29,374 nucleotides of DNA from the IMG/VR virus record IMGVR_UViG_3300042905_005794, positions 1 through 29,374 of that record. One strand, given 5' to 3'. This DNA is from a virus. Each line of letters opens with the position of its first letter. Within the stretch, counting starts at the first letter, position 1. A program made the position numbers and the translations under genes. Shown here in pieces: positions 14,377-21,449 of this stretch. A model generated the notes under the pieces. That model did not search any database. It was given only the letters and a program-made list of their open reading frames with translations, and had not been told where the DNA came from.

Positions 14377-15921
14377 CTAGTTAGCACATGCACTAACTCT
14401 TGTGTTAGCACACTTGATAACATAGTTTGAAGAACAATTATTTTTTACTATTGGCGCAACTTTTTCTTCAATTTCAGGGCACCCATAAGGTCCGCCACAG
14501 CCACATCCACTAATCCTGTATTTCCAGCACTTACCATATTCAGGCGAGTTAGGGAGCGTGCAATTGTTTATAAAACCATCACAACTAATCATTGTTCTTC
14601 TTAATAACCCATTTTCATCAATTCTCCAAGTTTCATCAAGTAAATTATTGTAAATAATATATTTTGCTGCTTGTTGTCCGCATTTAATTGATTCATCAAT
14701 GTCAGAATCAATCATACCCATCACGCCATTACCAGCATCATATGTTAAGTCATCAACAGGCAGTCTAATTTTAAGATTTTTGTACCTGTCATCTTCAACA
14801 TGAAGAATGTCACTAAGACTAGCTTGATATTCAAACTTCATCATCGTGAACATTTCATCCTTTTCCTCTCTCAACTTAATTTTTTCTTTATTTTCATGAA
14901 TATTCATTTTTACAGATATAGGCATCATGTTTTTTGCAACAAAAACATTTTTGGCAATTTCTGCAAGTTGAGGATTGATTGTTTTGCCAAAATCATAGAA
15001 AACTTTAGCAAATGCGGTGTAAAAATTTGGAACTGATGGCACAAGTTTAATACAACGGAACAAAGTGTCACGAACAAAATCACGAGCTAATTTGACAGAT
15101 GCAACATTCTTGCCATTTACAGTGTAAATTTCAGCAAAAATTCTATATAATGCTCCACTCATAACTCTTGAGAAGTTATGAGGTTGTTTTGTCAAAGCTT
15201 CTTTATTTGTACTTGCATTCGCCAAAGTGCTTGGGTTTGCATAATTAAGATCATTGTCAACATTTCTCAAATACCCATTCATGCCAATTCCAGTGCCAAA
15301 TTGTTCAGCTAACTTGGAAACTATGCTGCTTTCAAATAGGTTTCCTTTTGTTTCGTTGATCATGAAGTTAATTATTGTATCATGATGCAAAGAAGCTAAA
15401 AACGCAAACACATCACCAAATGCTTCATGAAATGCCCAAATTTCTATAGACCCAACTGACCAAAAATCTGGTCTTAAGCAATCAAGAACAGCATGACCAA
15501 GTTCGTGAGTGATAACATCGGCTGACAAAGCCGTGTAAATCTTTTTTCCATCTCTGCCGTTAAACCAGAAAAAACTAAGACCTACTCTGTCGTAGTAAGC
15601 ATTTGGCATTTGACCAGCATTTGGTTTAATTATTAGTGTTTTAGTCTTTGACCACGCATTTATTTTGTTGGGAGAATAATTATTGTAAAAATTATTCATG
15701 GCAAACATCAAAGTGCCCAAAGCATTTGATGCTAAACCAGCATTAGTATCAAATTTTTCATTGGGTCCAGTATATCCAACAGTGCTAAATAACGTAGAAG
15801 GGGCAAAGTTAATCACTTCTGTTAAAGTTGGAGTAGTCGGATCATTCAAATAATATTTTATATTTTGTTTCGTAACATTAGCAGGTTTATTATTTGTCGT
15901 ATTATTTTTTTTAATAGCCAT
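14377..15921 (-). CDS. Thermolysin-type zinc metalloprotease (gluzincin)
   Basis: 514 residues. Zinc motif HELGH at 139-143 is followed 22 residues later by FHEAFGD with the third ligand Glu at 166. This matches the M4 pattern HELTHAVTD...NEAMSDIFG and gives metal binding plus catalytic Glu140. The upstream VGLSFFWFNGRDGK and the downstream helix FLASLHHD fit the same fold. There is no signal peptide, so it acts in the cell or as part of the virion. The C-terminal 75 residues are Cys-rich (CDGFINNC, CWKYRISGCGCGGPYGCPE) and may form a second metal or disulfide site. AAGGAGG is 5 nt before the ATG, and a perfect T4 late element TATAAATA lies 29 nt upstream. It is followed by the acidic protein. 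Target unknown. Confidence 0.88.
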   Translation of the reverse strand: MAIKKNNTTNNKPANVTKQNIKYYLNDPTTPTLTEVINFAPSTLFSTVGYTGPNEKFDTNAGLASNALGTLMFAMNNFYNNYSPNKINAWSKTKTLIIKPNAGQMPNAYYDRVGLSFFWFNGRDGKKIYTALSADVITHELGHAVLDCLRPDFWSVGSIEIWAFHEAFGDVFAFLASLHHDTIINFMINETKGNLFESSIVSKLAEQFGTGIGMNGYLRNVDNDLNYANPSTLANASTNKEALTKQPHNFSRVMSGALYRIFAEIYTVNGKNVASVKLARDFVRDTLFRCIKLVPSVPNFYTAFAKVFYDFGKTINPQLAEIAKNVFVAKNMMPISVKMNIHENKEKIKLREEKDEMFTMMKFEYQASLSDILHVEDDRYKNLKIRLPVDDLTYDAGNGVMGMIDSDIDESIKCGQQAAKYIIYNNLLDETWRIDENGLLRRTMISCDGFINNCTLPNSPEYGKCWKYRISGCGCGGPYGCPEIEEKVAPIVKNNCSSNYVIKCANTRVSACAN

Positions 15922-15950
15922 GGTCCTCCTTAAATGGTTATATAATTACT

Positions 15951-15958
15951 TATTTATA
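15951..15958 (-). promoter_or_regulatory. T4-consensus late promoter of metalloprotease gene
   Basis: TATAAATA, the exact T4 late consensus, on the minus strand 29 nt before the ATG. The implied leader of about 24 nt keeps the AAGGAGG ribosome-binding site. Confidence 0.65.
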
Positions 15959-15964
15959 ACAGCC

Positions 15965-16480
15965 ATGCAAAACATTGAAGAAAAAATTGTTGAAATACGG
16001 ATGGCGGAAGCAATACAAAAAGATTTATTCGGGCAAACAGGCAAAATATCAATAATTTCAAAAGTTTTCGGTTCTGAAATTATCCAAGATAATTTTTCTA
16101 GCAATCCTATCAGTTTTATATATGACGATATAGAAGAAGAAAAAGTTCCAGAATTTGATATAGGACATACTAGTTATGTTATAGGTTATCATTTTGATGG
16201 ATTGCGGTTAGGTATTCAGCTAGAAATTATTCAAAAAGATTATGATAATAGTTTGAAAGTATTTTGGCAAAATAGAGTAGTTTATGAGGAATCTGATGGA
16301 GAACTAATCTCTTACAATCCATTGGATGAGTGGGAAAAGAACATTGATAGTTTGTATAAGAGGGCTGAGAAGAAAATTGGAAAAGAAAAAAAAGAAAACA
16401 AAGAAAATATTGATGAACAAATGAAAAAAGAAGAAGATAAAGAGGTAGCAAGGCTTAAAGAAAAATGGGGCATCTTCTAA
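15965..16480 (+). CDS. Hypothetical protein, 171 aa
   Basis: Not recognised. The ATG at 15965 is chosen because the longer frame back to 15920 would start inside the Shine-Dalgarno region of the divergent metalloprotease gene and add a hydrophobic stretch with no ribosome-binding site. The N-terminal two thirds is alpha/beta (EKIVEIRMAEAIQKDLFG, TSYVIGYHFDGLRLGIQLEIIQKD). The last 40 residues are a highly charged helix (KKIGKEKKENKENIDEQMKKEEDKE). No Shine-Dalgarno is visible. It is followed 9 nt later by the GT9-like gene in the same direction, probably in one transcript. Confidence 0.7.
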   Translation: MQNIEEKIVEIRMAEAIQKDLFGQTGKISIISKVFGSEIIQDNFSSNPISFIYDDIEEEKVPEFDIGHTSYVIGYHFDGLRLGIQLEIIQKDYDNSLKVFWQNRVVYEESDGELISYNPLDEWEKNIDSLYKRAEKKIGKEKKENKENIDEQMKKEEDKEVARLKEKWGIF

Positions 16481-16489
16481 TATACAATT

Positions 16490-17359
16490 ATGTATTATGA
16501 AAAACAATATCTTGAAATAAAATCATGGATATCTGAGGTTGAAGGAAAAATATTATTTTGTTCTGGTGCATTTGGCGATCTGTTCATCGGTATAGATGCT
16601 GCATTGAAGAACAATTTGCCAATTATTTATTGGAGTAAACCAGCCACACATGAAATTTCTTTAAAATTTCTTGAAGCGTTTAATATGAAATATCATGTTG
16701 TTGACACAGGGAAAGAAATTTGGCGTGATTCAAACACATGTGAGTTTTCTAATAAAATAAAAGATTTGTTGACAAATAAAGGGTTTAGAACGCACGGAAA
16801 TAACAAGTGTAATTTGCCATTTATTGGTTTTAATCCAGATGTATTATGTGAAAAATACAATAGTTTTAAAGAATTTAAGTTAAACTTACCCAAAAATTAC
16901 GCTTTGATTTGTCCTTGTGGCAGCACTGTTAGCAATATATCTAAAAGATTTTTTACGAATGATGAAATTGAAAAAATTACAACAATTCTTTTGAATAAAA
17001 ACATAGAACCAGTTATTGTAGGAAGTGATAGACAACTTCAAAGTTACGACAAACGAAAAAAGTTTAAATGGTTACAGTTTGAAAAATTTGAAAATCAAAA
17101 AATAACCGTTGGTCATTTTGTAGAAGCAATAAGATCATGTATGTTTGCACTGTCTCCAGACACATCTCTTAAAAGTTTATCTGCCGCAATGCATGTCCCA
17201 ACTTTTGTTCTGAAAAATAGAAATTCTAGTAACATATTCGTCAAAGGCAGTTGGGACTACATATTTCTTGATAAAAACAAATGGAAAACATTGGAAGTTT
17301 TCACTTTTAGTGAATTAATTAATAAATTAAACAAATTTTATCCATTAAAAATGATTTAA
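16490..17359 (+). CDS. GT9-like (heptosyltransferase-fold) glycosyltransferase
   Basis: 289 residues with a GT-B layout. The N-terminal domain has a Gly-rich start (ILFCSGAFGDLFIGIDAALK). The C-terminal domain has the diagnostic pieces of ADP-heptose LPS heptosyltransferase-type enzymes: ICPCGSTVSNISKRFF (about 140-155), a strand-loop PVIVGSDRQ (174-182), and SPDTSLKSLSAAMHVPT (222-238), equivalent to the family's D-[ST]-x-x-x-[HK]-x-x-A-A-x-x-x-x-P nucleotide-sugar site. The donor and acceptor cannot be told. It is shorter than bacterial heptosyltransferases (about 320-350). With the sugar genes at 21450-28647 it suggests phage-driven glycan synthesis. No Shine-Dalgarno before the ATG. Its stop shares a TTAA with the convergent structural gene. 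Confidence 0.75.
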   Translation: MYYEKQYLEIKSWISEVEGKILFCSGAFGDLFIGIDAALKNNLPIIYWSKPATHEISLKFLEAFNMKYHVVDTGKEIWRDSNTCEFSNKIKDLLTNKGFRTHGNNKCNLPFIGFNPDVLCEKYNSFKEFKLNLPKNYALICPCGSTVSNISKRFFTNDEIEKITTILLNKNIEPVIVGSDRQLQSYDKRKKFKWLQFEKFENQKITVGHFVEAIRSCMFALSPDTSLKSLSAAMHVPTFVLKNRNSSNIFVKGSWDYIFLDKNKWKTLEVFTFSELINKLNKFYPLKMI

Positions 17360-18180
17360 ACTGGTCCAATTAAGTCACCACTTGAAATTATATATGGAAT
17401 TTGACAAACACCAACCAAATCAGATCCATCATATTCATAAGTAGTCTTTAGTGCAGCATCACCTTCAGAAGCACCAGCAGGATATTTTATCTCAGCAACA
17501 ATCAAACCACTGGTGTAAATCTTCTTTGTGAACATGTACTGGTCATTACAACCCTTAAGAAGCTGCCAATCTGCACTTGGAGCAGAATGGTCAAATCCAG
17601 CAGCATCTATGTAATCAGCTTCAATTGAATTACTTGTGTCTAATAAAATAACTCTTTCCGAACCAAGATCAGGAAAATTAAATCTTTGAGAAATATCATA
17701 TCTTGTAAAATAAGTTGGCAATTCTACAATAGGTGCATTTTTATTAAACTGAATAAATCCTTCTGCACTTGAATTTACAACATATGATTTAAAATTAGAC
17801 TTTGGTTTCTTTGACTTAATAAGAACTTTGTTTTCAGTTACACCAATAACATTAGTTTTAAAAACTGATGCTGTAAAGAATGTGGAAAACATATTATCTG
17901 CATTCAACTTAGTTACAACTTCTAAAGCTGTTGTTTCAGAAGCAGTAGATCCAGATACATCAACAGTAACACTTGCGTAATTGACCTGTTCTGTATCGTA
18001 GCAAAAAGATATTGTTAAATTAGTTTCGCTTGAAAAATCATATGGCTCAGCGTTTCCACTGAGAATATAATCTGATCTATTAGTATTTGCTTTGACTTTA
18101 AAAGTTTGTTGGTATTGTCTATCTGCTGATAGCAAACTACCACGAAATTCAAAATCAAAAACATTCATGAAAAATGGCAT
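17356..18180 (-). CDS. Beta-rich virion-type protein (hypothetical)
   Basis: 274 residues, Ser/Thr/Asp/Tyr-rich with regularly alternating strands. It opens MPFFMNVFDFEFRGSLLSADRQYQQTFKV. Later parts include VTVDVSGSTASETTALEVVTKLN, FTRYDISQRFNFPDLG and TTYEYDGSDLVGVCQIPYII. The composition is typical of phage structural proteins; I cannot assign it to a named tail or head part. AAGGT is a few nt before the ATG, and it follows the ferritin-like gene's promoter-distal side by 9 nt, so the two may form one unit, with this gene reading first. Confidence 0.75.
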   Translation of the reverse strand: MPFFMNVFDFEFRGSLLSADRQYQQTFKVKANTNRSDYILSGNAEPYDFSSETNLTISFCYDTEQVNYASVTVDVSGSTASETTALEVVTKLNADNMFSTFFTASVFKTNVIGVTENKVLIKSKKPKSNFKSYVVNSSAEGFIQFNKNAPIVELPTYFTRYDISQRFNFPDLGSERVILLDTSNSIEADYIDAAGFDHSAPSADWQLLKGCNDQYMFTKKIYTSGLIVAEIKYPAGASEGDAALKTTYEYDGSDLVGVCQIPYIISSGDLIGPV

Positions 18181-18189
18181 AGGTTTACC

Positions 18190-18636
18190 TTAATAATTTA
18201 GAAGCCTCTTATATTTATCTACATCACCTTGACTTTTTTCTATTTGTTTCTCATAAAAAACTTCTAACCACTTTTTTATGACCTTGTCATTCAGATGATC
18301 AAGAGACTCAATTCTGTTTACATAGTTATCTACGACTTCTTCTTCCATTGTTAAAGCATATTTTAAAGATTCATTAGGAGATGTGAAAATTTCAAATTTT
18401 TCGTGACCATGAGCTTCTGTACAATTAAGATCACCGCCAATTCCAACAATCATGTCTTGAAACTCTTTAACATGTTTCATTTCTTCTTCTGCTTCATCCG
18501 CAAACATTTCAATATATTCTATTGCATCAATTCCTTTAATTGAACTACAATTAGAAAGATAAAACAACATATGTTTGCGTTCATTACGCAAATCCAAATA
18601 CAATAAACTCATGAATTCATCGCTAAGTTTTGCCAT
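18190..18636 (-). CDS. Ferritin-like diiron four-helix protein
   Basis: 148 residues from the ATG at 18636. The GGAGG 9 nt upstream decides this start; a longer GTG start would contain the site. Four helices carry a ferritin-type di-iron pattern: Glu19 in LRNERKHML, Glu52-x-x-His55 in EEMKH, Glu99/100 in MEEEVVDNY, and FYEKQIEK with Gln131/Glu133, which lines up with the F-x-x-E-Q-x-E-E helix of ferritins of the FtnA type rather than the E-x-x-H of bacterioferritin. The length is near ferritin (about 165) but slightly short. Iron oxidation or storage, or protection from peroxide, is the family role; function in a phage is inferred. Some ferritin-like proteins have other redox roles. Confidence 0.8.
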   Translation of the reverse strand: MAKLSDEFMSLLYLDLRNERKHMLFYLSNCSSIKGIDAIEYIEMFADEAEEEMKHVKEFQDMIVGIGGDLNCTEAHGHEKFEIFTSPNESLKYALTMEEEVVDNYVNRIESLDHLNDKVIKKWLEVFYEKQIEKSQGDVDKYKRLLNY

Positions 18637-18682
18637 TTTCAACCCCTCCACAATAAATATAGCTTATTTTCTGAAAATAATT

Positions 18683-18690
18683 ACTAAATA
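18683..18690 (+). promoter_or_regulatory. Late-promoter-like element of terminase gene
   Basis: ACTAAATA, 7 nt before the ATG at 18698, with no Shine-Dalgarno. A second match, AATAAATA, is at 18652-18659 on the same strand. Confidence 0.45.
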
Positions 18691-18697
18691 ATTATTA

Positions 18698-20464
18698 ATG
18701 AGCATTTGGAAAAATAAGTACAAGACATTAAAACAGTATTATACCAACGAGTATGATCCAGATTTTTTTCAATTAGAAAAATTTCAAATTGAAATAGATC
18801 CTGATGAAACACTTGATGATTTAAATTTATATACACAGCAACAGCAAGAAGAAGAAACATACAAGTGTATAAAGTCGTTTTCTTATTTTTGTCATAAATT
18901 TGTTAAGATATTACATCCAACAAAAGGATTGGTGCCTTTTGTAAATTTTAAATATCAAAACAGAGTTACTAGTGATTATGAACATCATAGATTTAATATT
19001 ATTTCAAAATTCCGTCAGGGTGGATTAACAACTGTAACTCTTCTTTATGGTTTGTACAAAGCTTTATTTACGCTTGATTTTTCAATGATGCTTATTTCCA
19101 AATCAGACCGTGAAGCTGTAGAAGCAGGATACATTGTAGACAGAGCTGTTGAAAACTTACCAGATTGGATAAGACCTAAAAAAGATGGTAAATGGAATGA
19201 CCACCTTAAACAAGTCACAGAAACTGGAGGAAGCCTTAGATTCTATTCTCCTGAAGCTGCTCGTGGAAAATCTGTAGCATTTATTTGTTTGGATGAAGCT
19301 GCATTTATTGATGACATGGATAAGCACTGGAGAGCTATGTATCCAGTGCTTTCAACTGGAGGTAGATGTTCAATCATTTCCACAGTAAACGGTACAGGCA
19401 ATTATTATTACGAACTTTACATGGGTGCCAAAGAAAAAAGAAATAAATTTCATATTATTGATATCGATTATGATGAACACCCATTTTACAATTCTAAAAA
19501 AAATCCAGAATGGGCAGAAGAACAAAGAGCGCAGTTAGGCGAGAAGGGTTTCTTACAAGAAATTTTAAGAGTATTCCTTGGATCAGGTGATACATATATA
19601 CCCGGTAAAGAACTTGCCCGTTTAGATGAAGAGACAAAAAACAATCATCCAAAAAGAAAATTATTCTCAAAATACCAAAATAAAAATAAAAATGATGATC
19701 CTGAGATGAATGATGAAAACAAAGGAGCATTATGGATTTGGAAAGAACCAATTGCTAGTAAAGAATATATTTTTGGAATAGACTCGTCTGAAGGTGTAGG
19801 CGCAGATAATTCTTGCATTCAAGTATTCGACGTTGAAGCAAAAGAACAAGTTGCTGAATTTTATTCAAACATTATAACACCTTATGAATTTGCACAAGTA
19901 ATATACGAACTTGCAATTCTTTATAATAATGCTTTGCTAGTTATAGAAGAAATGTCTGCTGGACTTTCTGTCATCAATACCCTTCAAAATGAATTGTATT
20001 ATGATAACTTCTTTTATAATAATCCTGATTCCAAAAGCGCAAGAGTTGGCATCAAAACTACCTCTGCAAACAGACCTTTAATCCTCACAAGCTTTCAAAC
20101 TGCAATTTTGCAAAAGTCAGTTAAAATTAATTCGATTCGACTTTTACAAGAAATGAATTGTTTTGAATACAACAATGCAACTAAAAGACCAGAAGCTCAA
20201 AAAGGCAAACATGATGACGCAATTATGGCACTGTCTATGTGTTTGTATGTCATGGGAATGCAAAATAAAAATCATCCAGCAGGATTTGATGGTAAGAAAA
20301 ATGCCGCAATACTTATATTAGAAGACATCAAAAGCGAATTAAGAGATAATATTAAATCAAATATAAAATTAAAATTTTCTAGACCAAATGAAGACTTAGA
20401 ACAAAAAGAATTAATAAATATTTATCGACCTAAACATAGTATGCTCAAAGAATTTGGGTGGTAG
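18698..20464 (+). CDS. gp17: Terminase large subunit, gp17-like packaging ATPase/nuclease
   Basis: 588 residues, close to T4 gp17. It is the motor that translocates DNA into the prohead through the portal and cuts it. ATPase domain: P-loop region SKFRQGGLTTV (103-113), Walker B VAFICLDEAAF with Asp199-Glu200, and coupling motif STVNG (228-232). Nuclease domain: FGIDSSEG with Asp362, LLVIEEMSAG with Glu417/418, and KHDDAIMAL with Asp506/507, the RNase H-type acidic triad. The usual GK[ST] lysine is absent (GGLTT); the nearest Lys is 104, in the position used by lambda-type deviant P-loops. The last 70 residues are basic and variable. There is no Shine-Dalgarno; a late-type element is adjacent. 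No small subunit (gp16) is visible nearby. Confidence 0.96.
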   Translation: MSIWKNKYKTLKQYYTNEYDPDFFQLEKFQIEIDPDETLDDLNLYTQQQQEEETYKCIKSFSYFCHKFVKILHPTKGLVPFVNFKYQNRVTSDYEHHRFNIISKFRQGGLTTVTLLYGLYKALFTLDFSMMLISKSDREAVEAGYIVDRAVENLPDWIRPKKDGKWNDHLKQVTETGGSLRFYSPEAARGKSVAFICLDEAAFIDDMDKHWRAMYPVLSTGGRCSIISTVNGTGNYYYELYMGAKEKRNKFHIIDIDYDEHPFYNSKKNPEWAEEQRAQLGEKGFLQEILRVFLGSGDTYIPGKELARLDEETKNNHPKRKLFSKYQNKNKNDDPEMNDENKGALWIWKEPIASKEYIFGIDSSEGVGADNSCIQVFDVEAKEQVAEFYSNIITPYEFAQVIYELAILYNNALLVIEEMSAGLSVINTLQNELYYDNFFYNNPDSKSARVGIKTTSANRPLILTSFQTAILQKSVKINSIRLLQEMNCFEYNNATKRPEAQKGKHDDAIMALSMCLYVMGMQNKNHPAGFDGKKNAAILILEDIKSELRDNIKSNIKLKFSRPNEDLEQKELINIYRPKHSMLKEFGW

Positions 20465-20472
20465 TAAAACAC

Positions 20473-20500
20473 TTGACATAAATTCCAAGTTTGTTACAAT
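20473..20500 (+). promoter_or_regulatory. Strong host-type (sigma70) promoter
   Basis: TTGACA (20473-20478), a 16-nt spacer and TACAAT (20495-20500), with TGT as an extended -10. It is just after the terminase stop and drives the repeat protein at 20534, consistent with early expression by host polymerase. Confidence 0.75.
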
Positions 20501-20533
20501 GATCTTTTAGGGATACCACCAGAAGGAGCATAT

Positions 20534-21280
20534 ATGTTTACCCACAAAAGAGACAATCATATCAAGCGTGGCACCATCCGTGAAGATGGTAAAGTATTTT
20601 GGACTTACCGAAAAGGTAAAGAAGTTTGGGCGACAAAAGAACAGTATGAGAAAAGAGAAAATACAAGAAAAGCATATGTTCGTATGTGTCAACAAGAATA
20701 TAGAAAATCACAAGCAAAGAAATTACCACATGAAAGAAATTATCTTGGTAAATATGATTGTTCCAGAAATTTGTACTTCATTAGTATTTCTACCGCAGGT
20801 AAAGAAGTATGGGGAACCAAATTTCAACTTGAAAAACATAGAAAAAGACTGAACGATAGAAGAAAGGATATGACCAAAAGACTTAAAGAACTTCAAACTA
20901 ATCTTAAATTTGGTGATCCTAATCCAAATAATCCAGAAGAATTTGTCTGCTTCTTTATTGGTAAAAAACCATATTTTGGTTCAGCAAAAAAATTAGAAGA
21001 AAGAAAAAAAAGCAGAGCAATATCTTATAGAAAATTAGACATGTTTTACAAGACAAAAAGAATGATGGCACTACAAGCTTTGAACAAAAGACTCCGCAGA
21101 GGAACTATTAATGAAGAAACTGGTTTAATATTCTGGGAATACAATGAAGCTGGAAAAGAAAAATGGTTTTCAGAAGAAGAATTTAAATTAAGACAAGAAA
21201 AAGAAAAAATAAGAAGAAAAAAATATAGGAAAAAAACCACACATAACGTGTGCAATAATTCAATTTTCAATCATGTGTGA
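20534..21280 (+). CDS. Basic protein of four tandem repeats (likely nucleic-acid binding)
   Basis: 248 residues, very rich in Lys and Arg. Four copies of a roughly 45-60-residue unit can be aligned by eye: about 11-60 (RGTIREDGKVFWTYRKGKEVW), 70-125 (YLGKYDCSRNLYFISISTAG), 125-175 (degenerate, FVCFFIGKKPYFGS) and 188-240 (RGTINEETGLIFWEYNEAGK). The core is G-x(4,5)-D/E-x-G-x-[FI]-F-W-x-Y-x(2-3)-GKE-x-W followed by a basic helix. The first and fourth copies are most alike. Units of this small beta-hairpin plus basic-helix type are seen in phage DNA-binding and homing-associated proteins, so DNA or RNA binding is a reasonable inference. AAGGAG is 5 nt before the ATG, and a strong host-type promoter lies upstream, so it is probably early. 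Confidence 0.8.
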   Translation: MFTHKRDNHIKRGTIREDGKVFWTYRKGKEVWATKEQYEKRENTRKAYVRMCQQEYRKSQAKKLPHERNYLGKYDCSRNLYFISISTAGKEVWGTKFQLEKHRKRLNDRRKDMTKRLKELQTNLKFGDPNPNNPEEFVCFFIGKKPYFGSAKKLEERKKSRAISYRKLDMFYKTKRMMALQALNKRLRRGTINEETGLIFWEYNEAGKEKWFSEEEFKLRQEKEKIRRKKYRKKTTHNVCNNSIFNHV

Positions 21281-21299
21281 TAAATGCTACTTTGCCAAG

Positions 21300-21407
21300 T
21301 CATTTATCATCAGGTTTTTTTTCTTCAGGCTTGATAGGCTTAACATTTATTATTTTTCTAGACCTTGATTTATTAGGTTTTGTTTTTTTTGATCTTCCAC
21401 AACACAT
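21300..21407 (-). CDS. Very small Cys-start basic protein (35 aa)
   Basis: Reads MCCGRSKKTKPNKSRSR and ends in a Lys/Pro/Glu-rich tail (KPEEKKPDDK). AGGAG lies 5-6 nt before the ATG, which is unusually good for this region and supports a real gene. A second copy of its first seven codons with a strong ribosome-binding site occurs at 23805. Function unknown. The paired cysteines at positions 2-3 with a basic tail might bind metal or be a lipidation or membrane-contact site, but this is speculation. It is convergent with the repeat protein and divergent from the aminotransferase gene. Confidence 0.6.
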   Translation of the reverse strand: MCCGRSKKTKPNKSRSRKIINVKPIKPEEKKPDDK

Positions 21408-21436
21408 AAAAACTCCTGATTAATTAAAAATTATAC

Positions 21437-21444
21437 CATATATA
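21437..21444 (+). promoter_or_regulatory. Late-promoter-like element abutting start codon (21450)
   Basis: CATATATA, spacer GATAT, then ATG. It has one mismatch from CATAAATA. No Shine-Dalgarno. Confidence 0.4.
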
Positions 21445-21449
21445 GATAT

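Noticed and set aside
15920-15964. Extended start for the 171-residue protein
   Set aside because: It would start inside the divergent gene's Shine-Dalgarno region; the ATG at 15965 is more likely.
16227-16507. Hydrophobic Phe-rich minus-strand frames that looked like membrane proteins
   Set aside because: Antisense of a Lys/Glu-rich helix; AAA/GAA codons read backwards give Phe and Leu/Ser.
20568-20852. 94-codon plus-strand frame within the four-repeat gene
   Set aside because: Shifted frame without ribosome-binding site; repeats are only in the main frame.
21239-21256. Possible hairpin CACAC...GTGTG at the end of the repeat protein
   Set aside because: Five-base stem inside the coding end, with no T run after it; too weak for a terminator.
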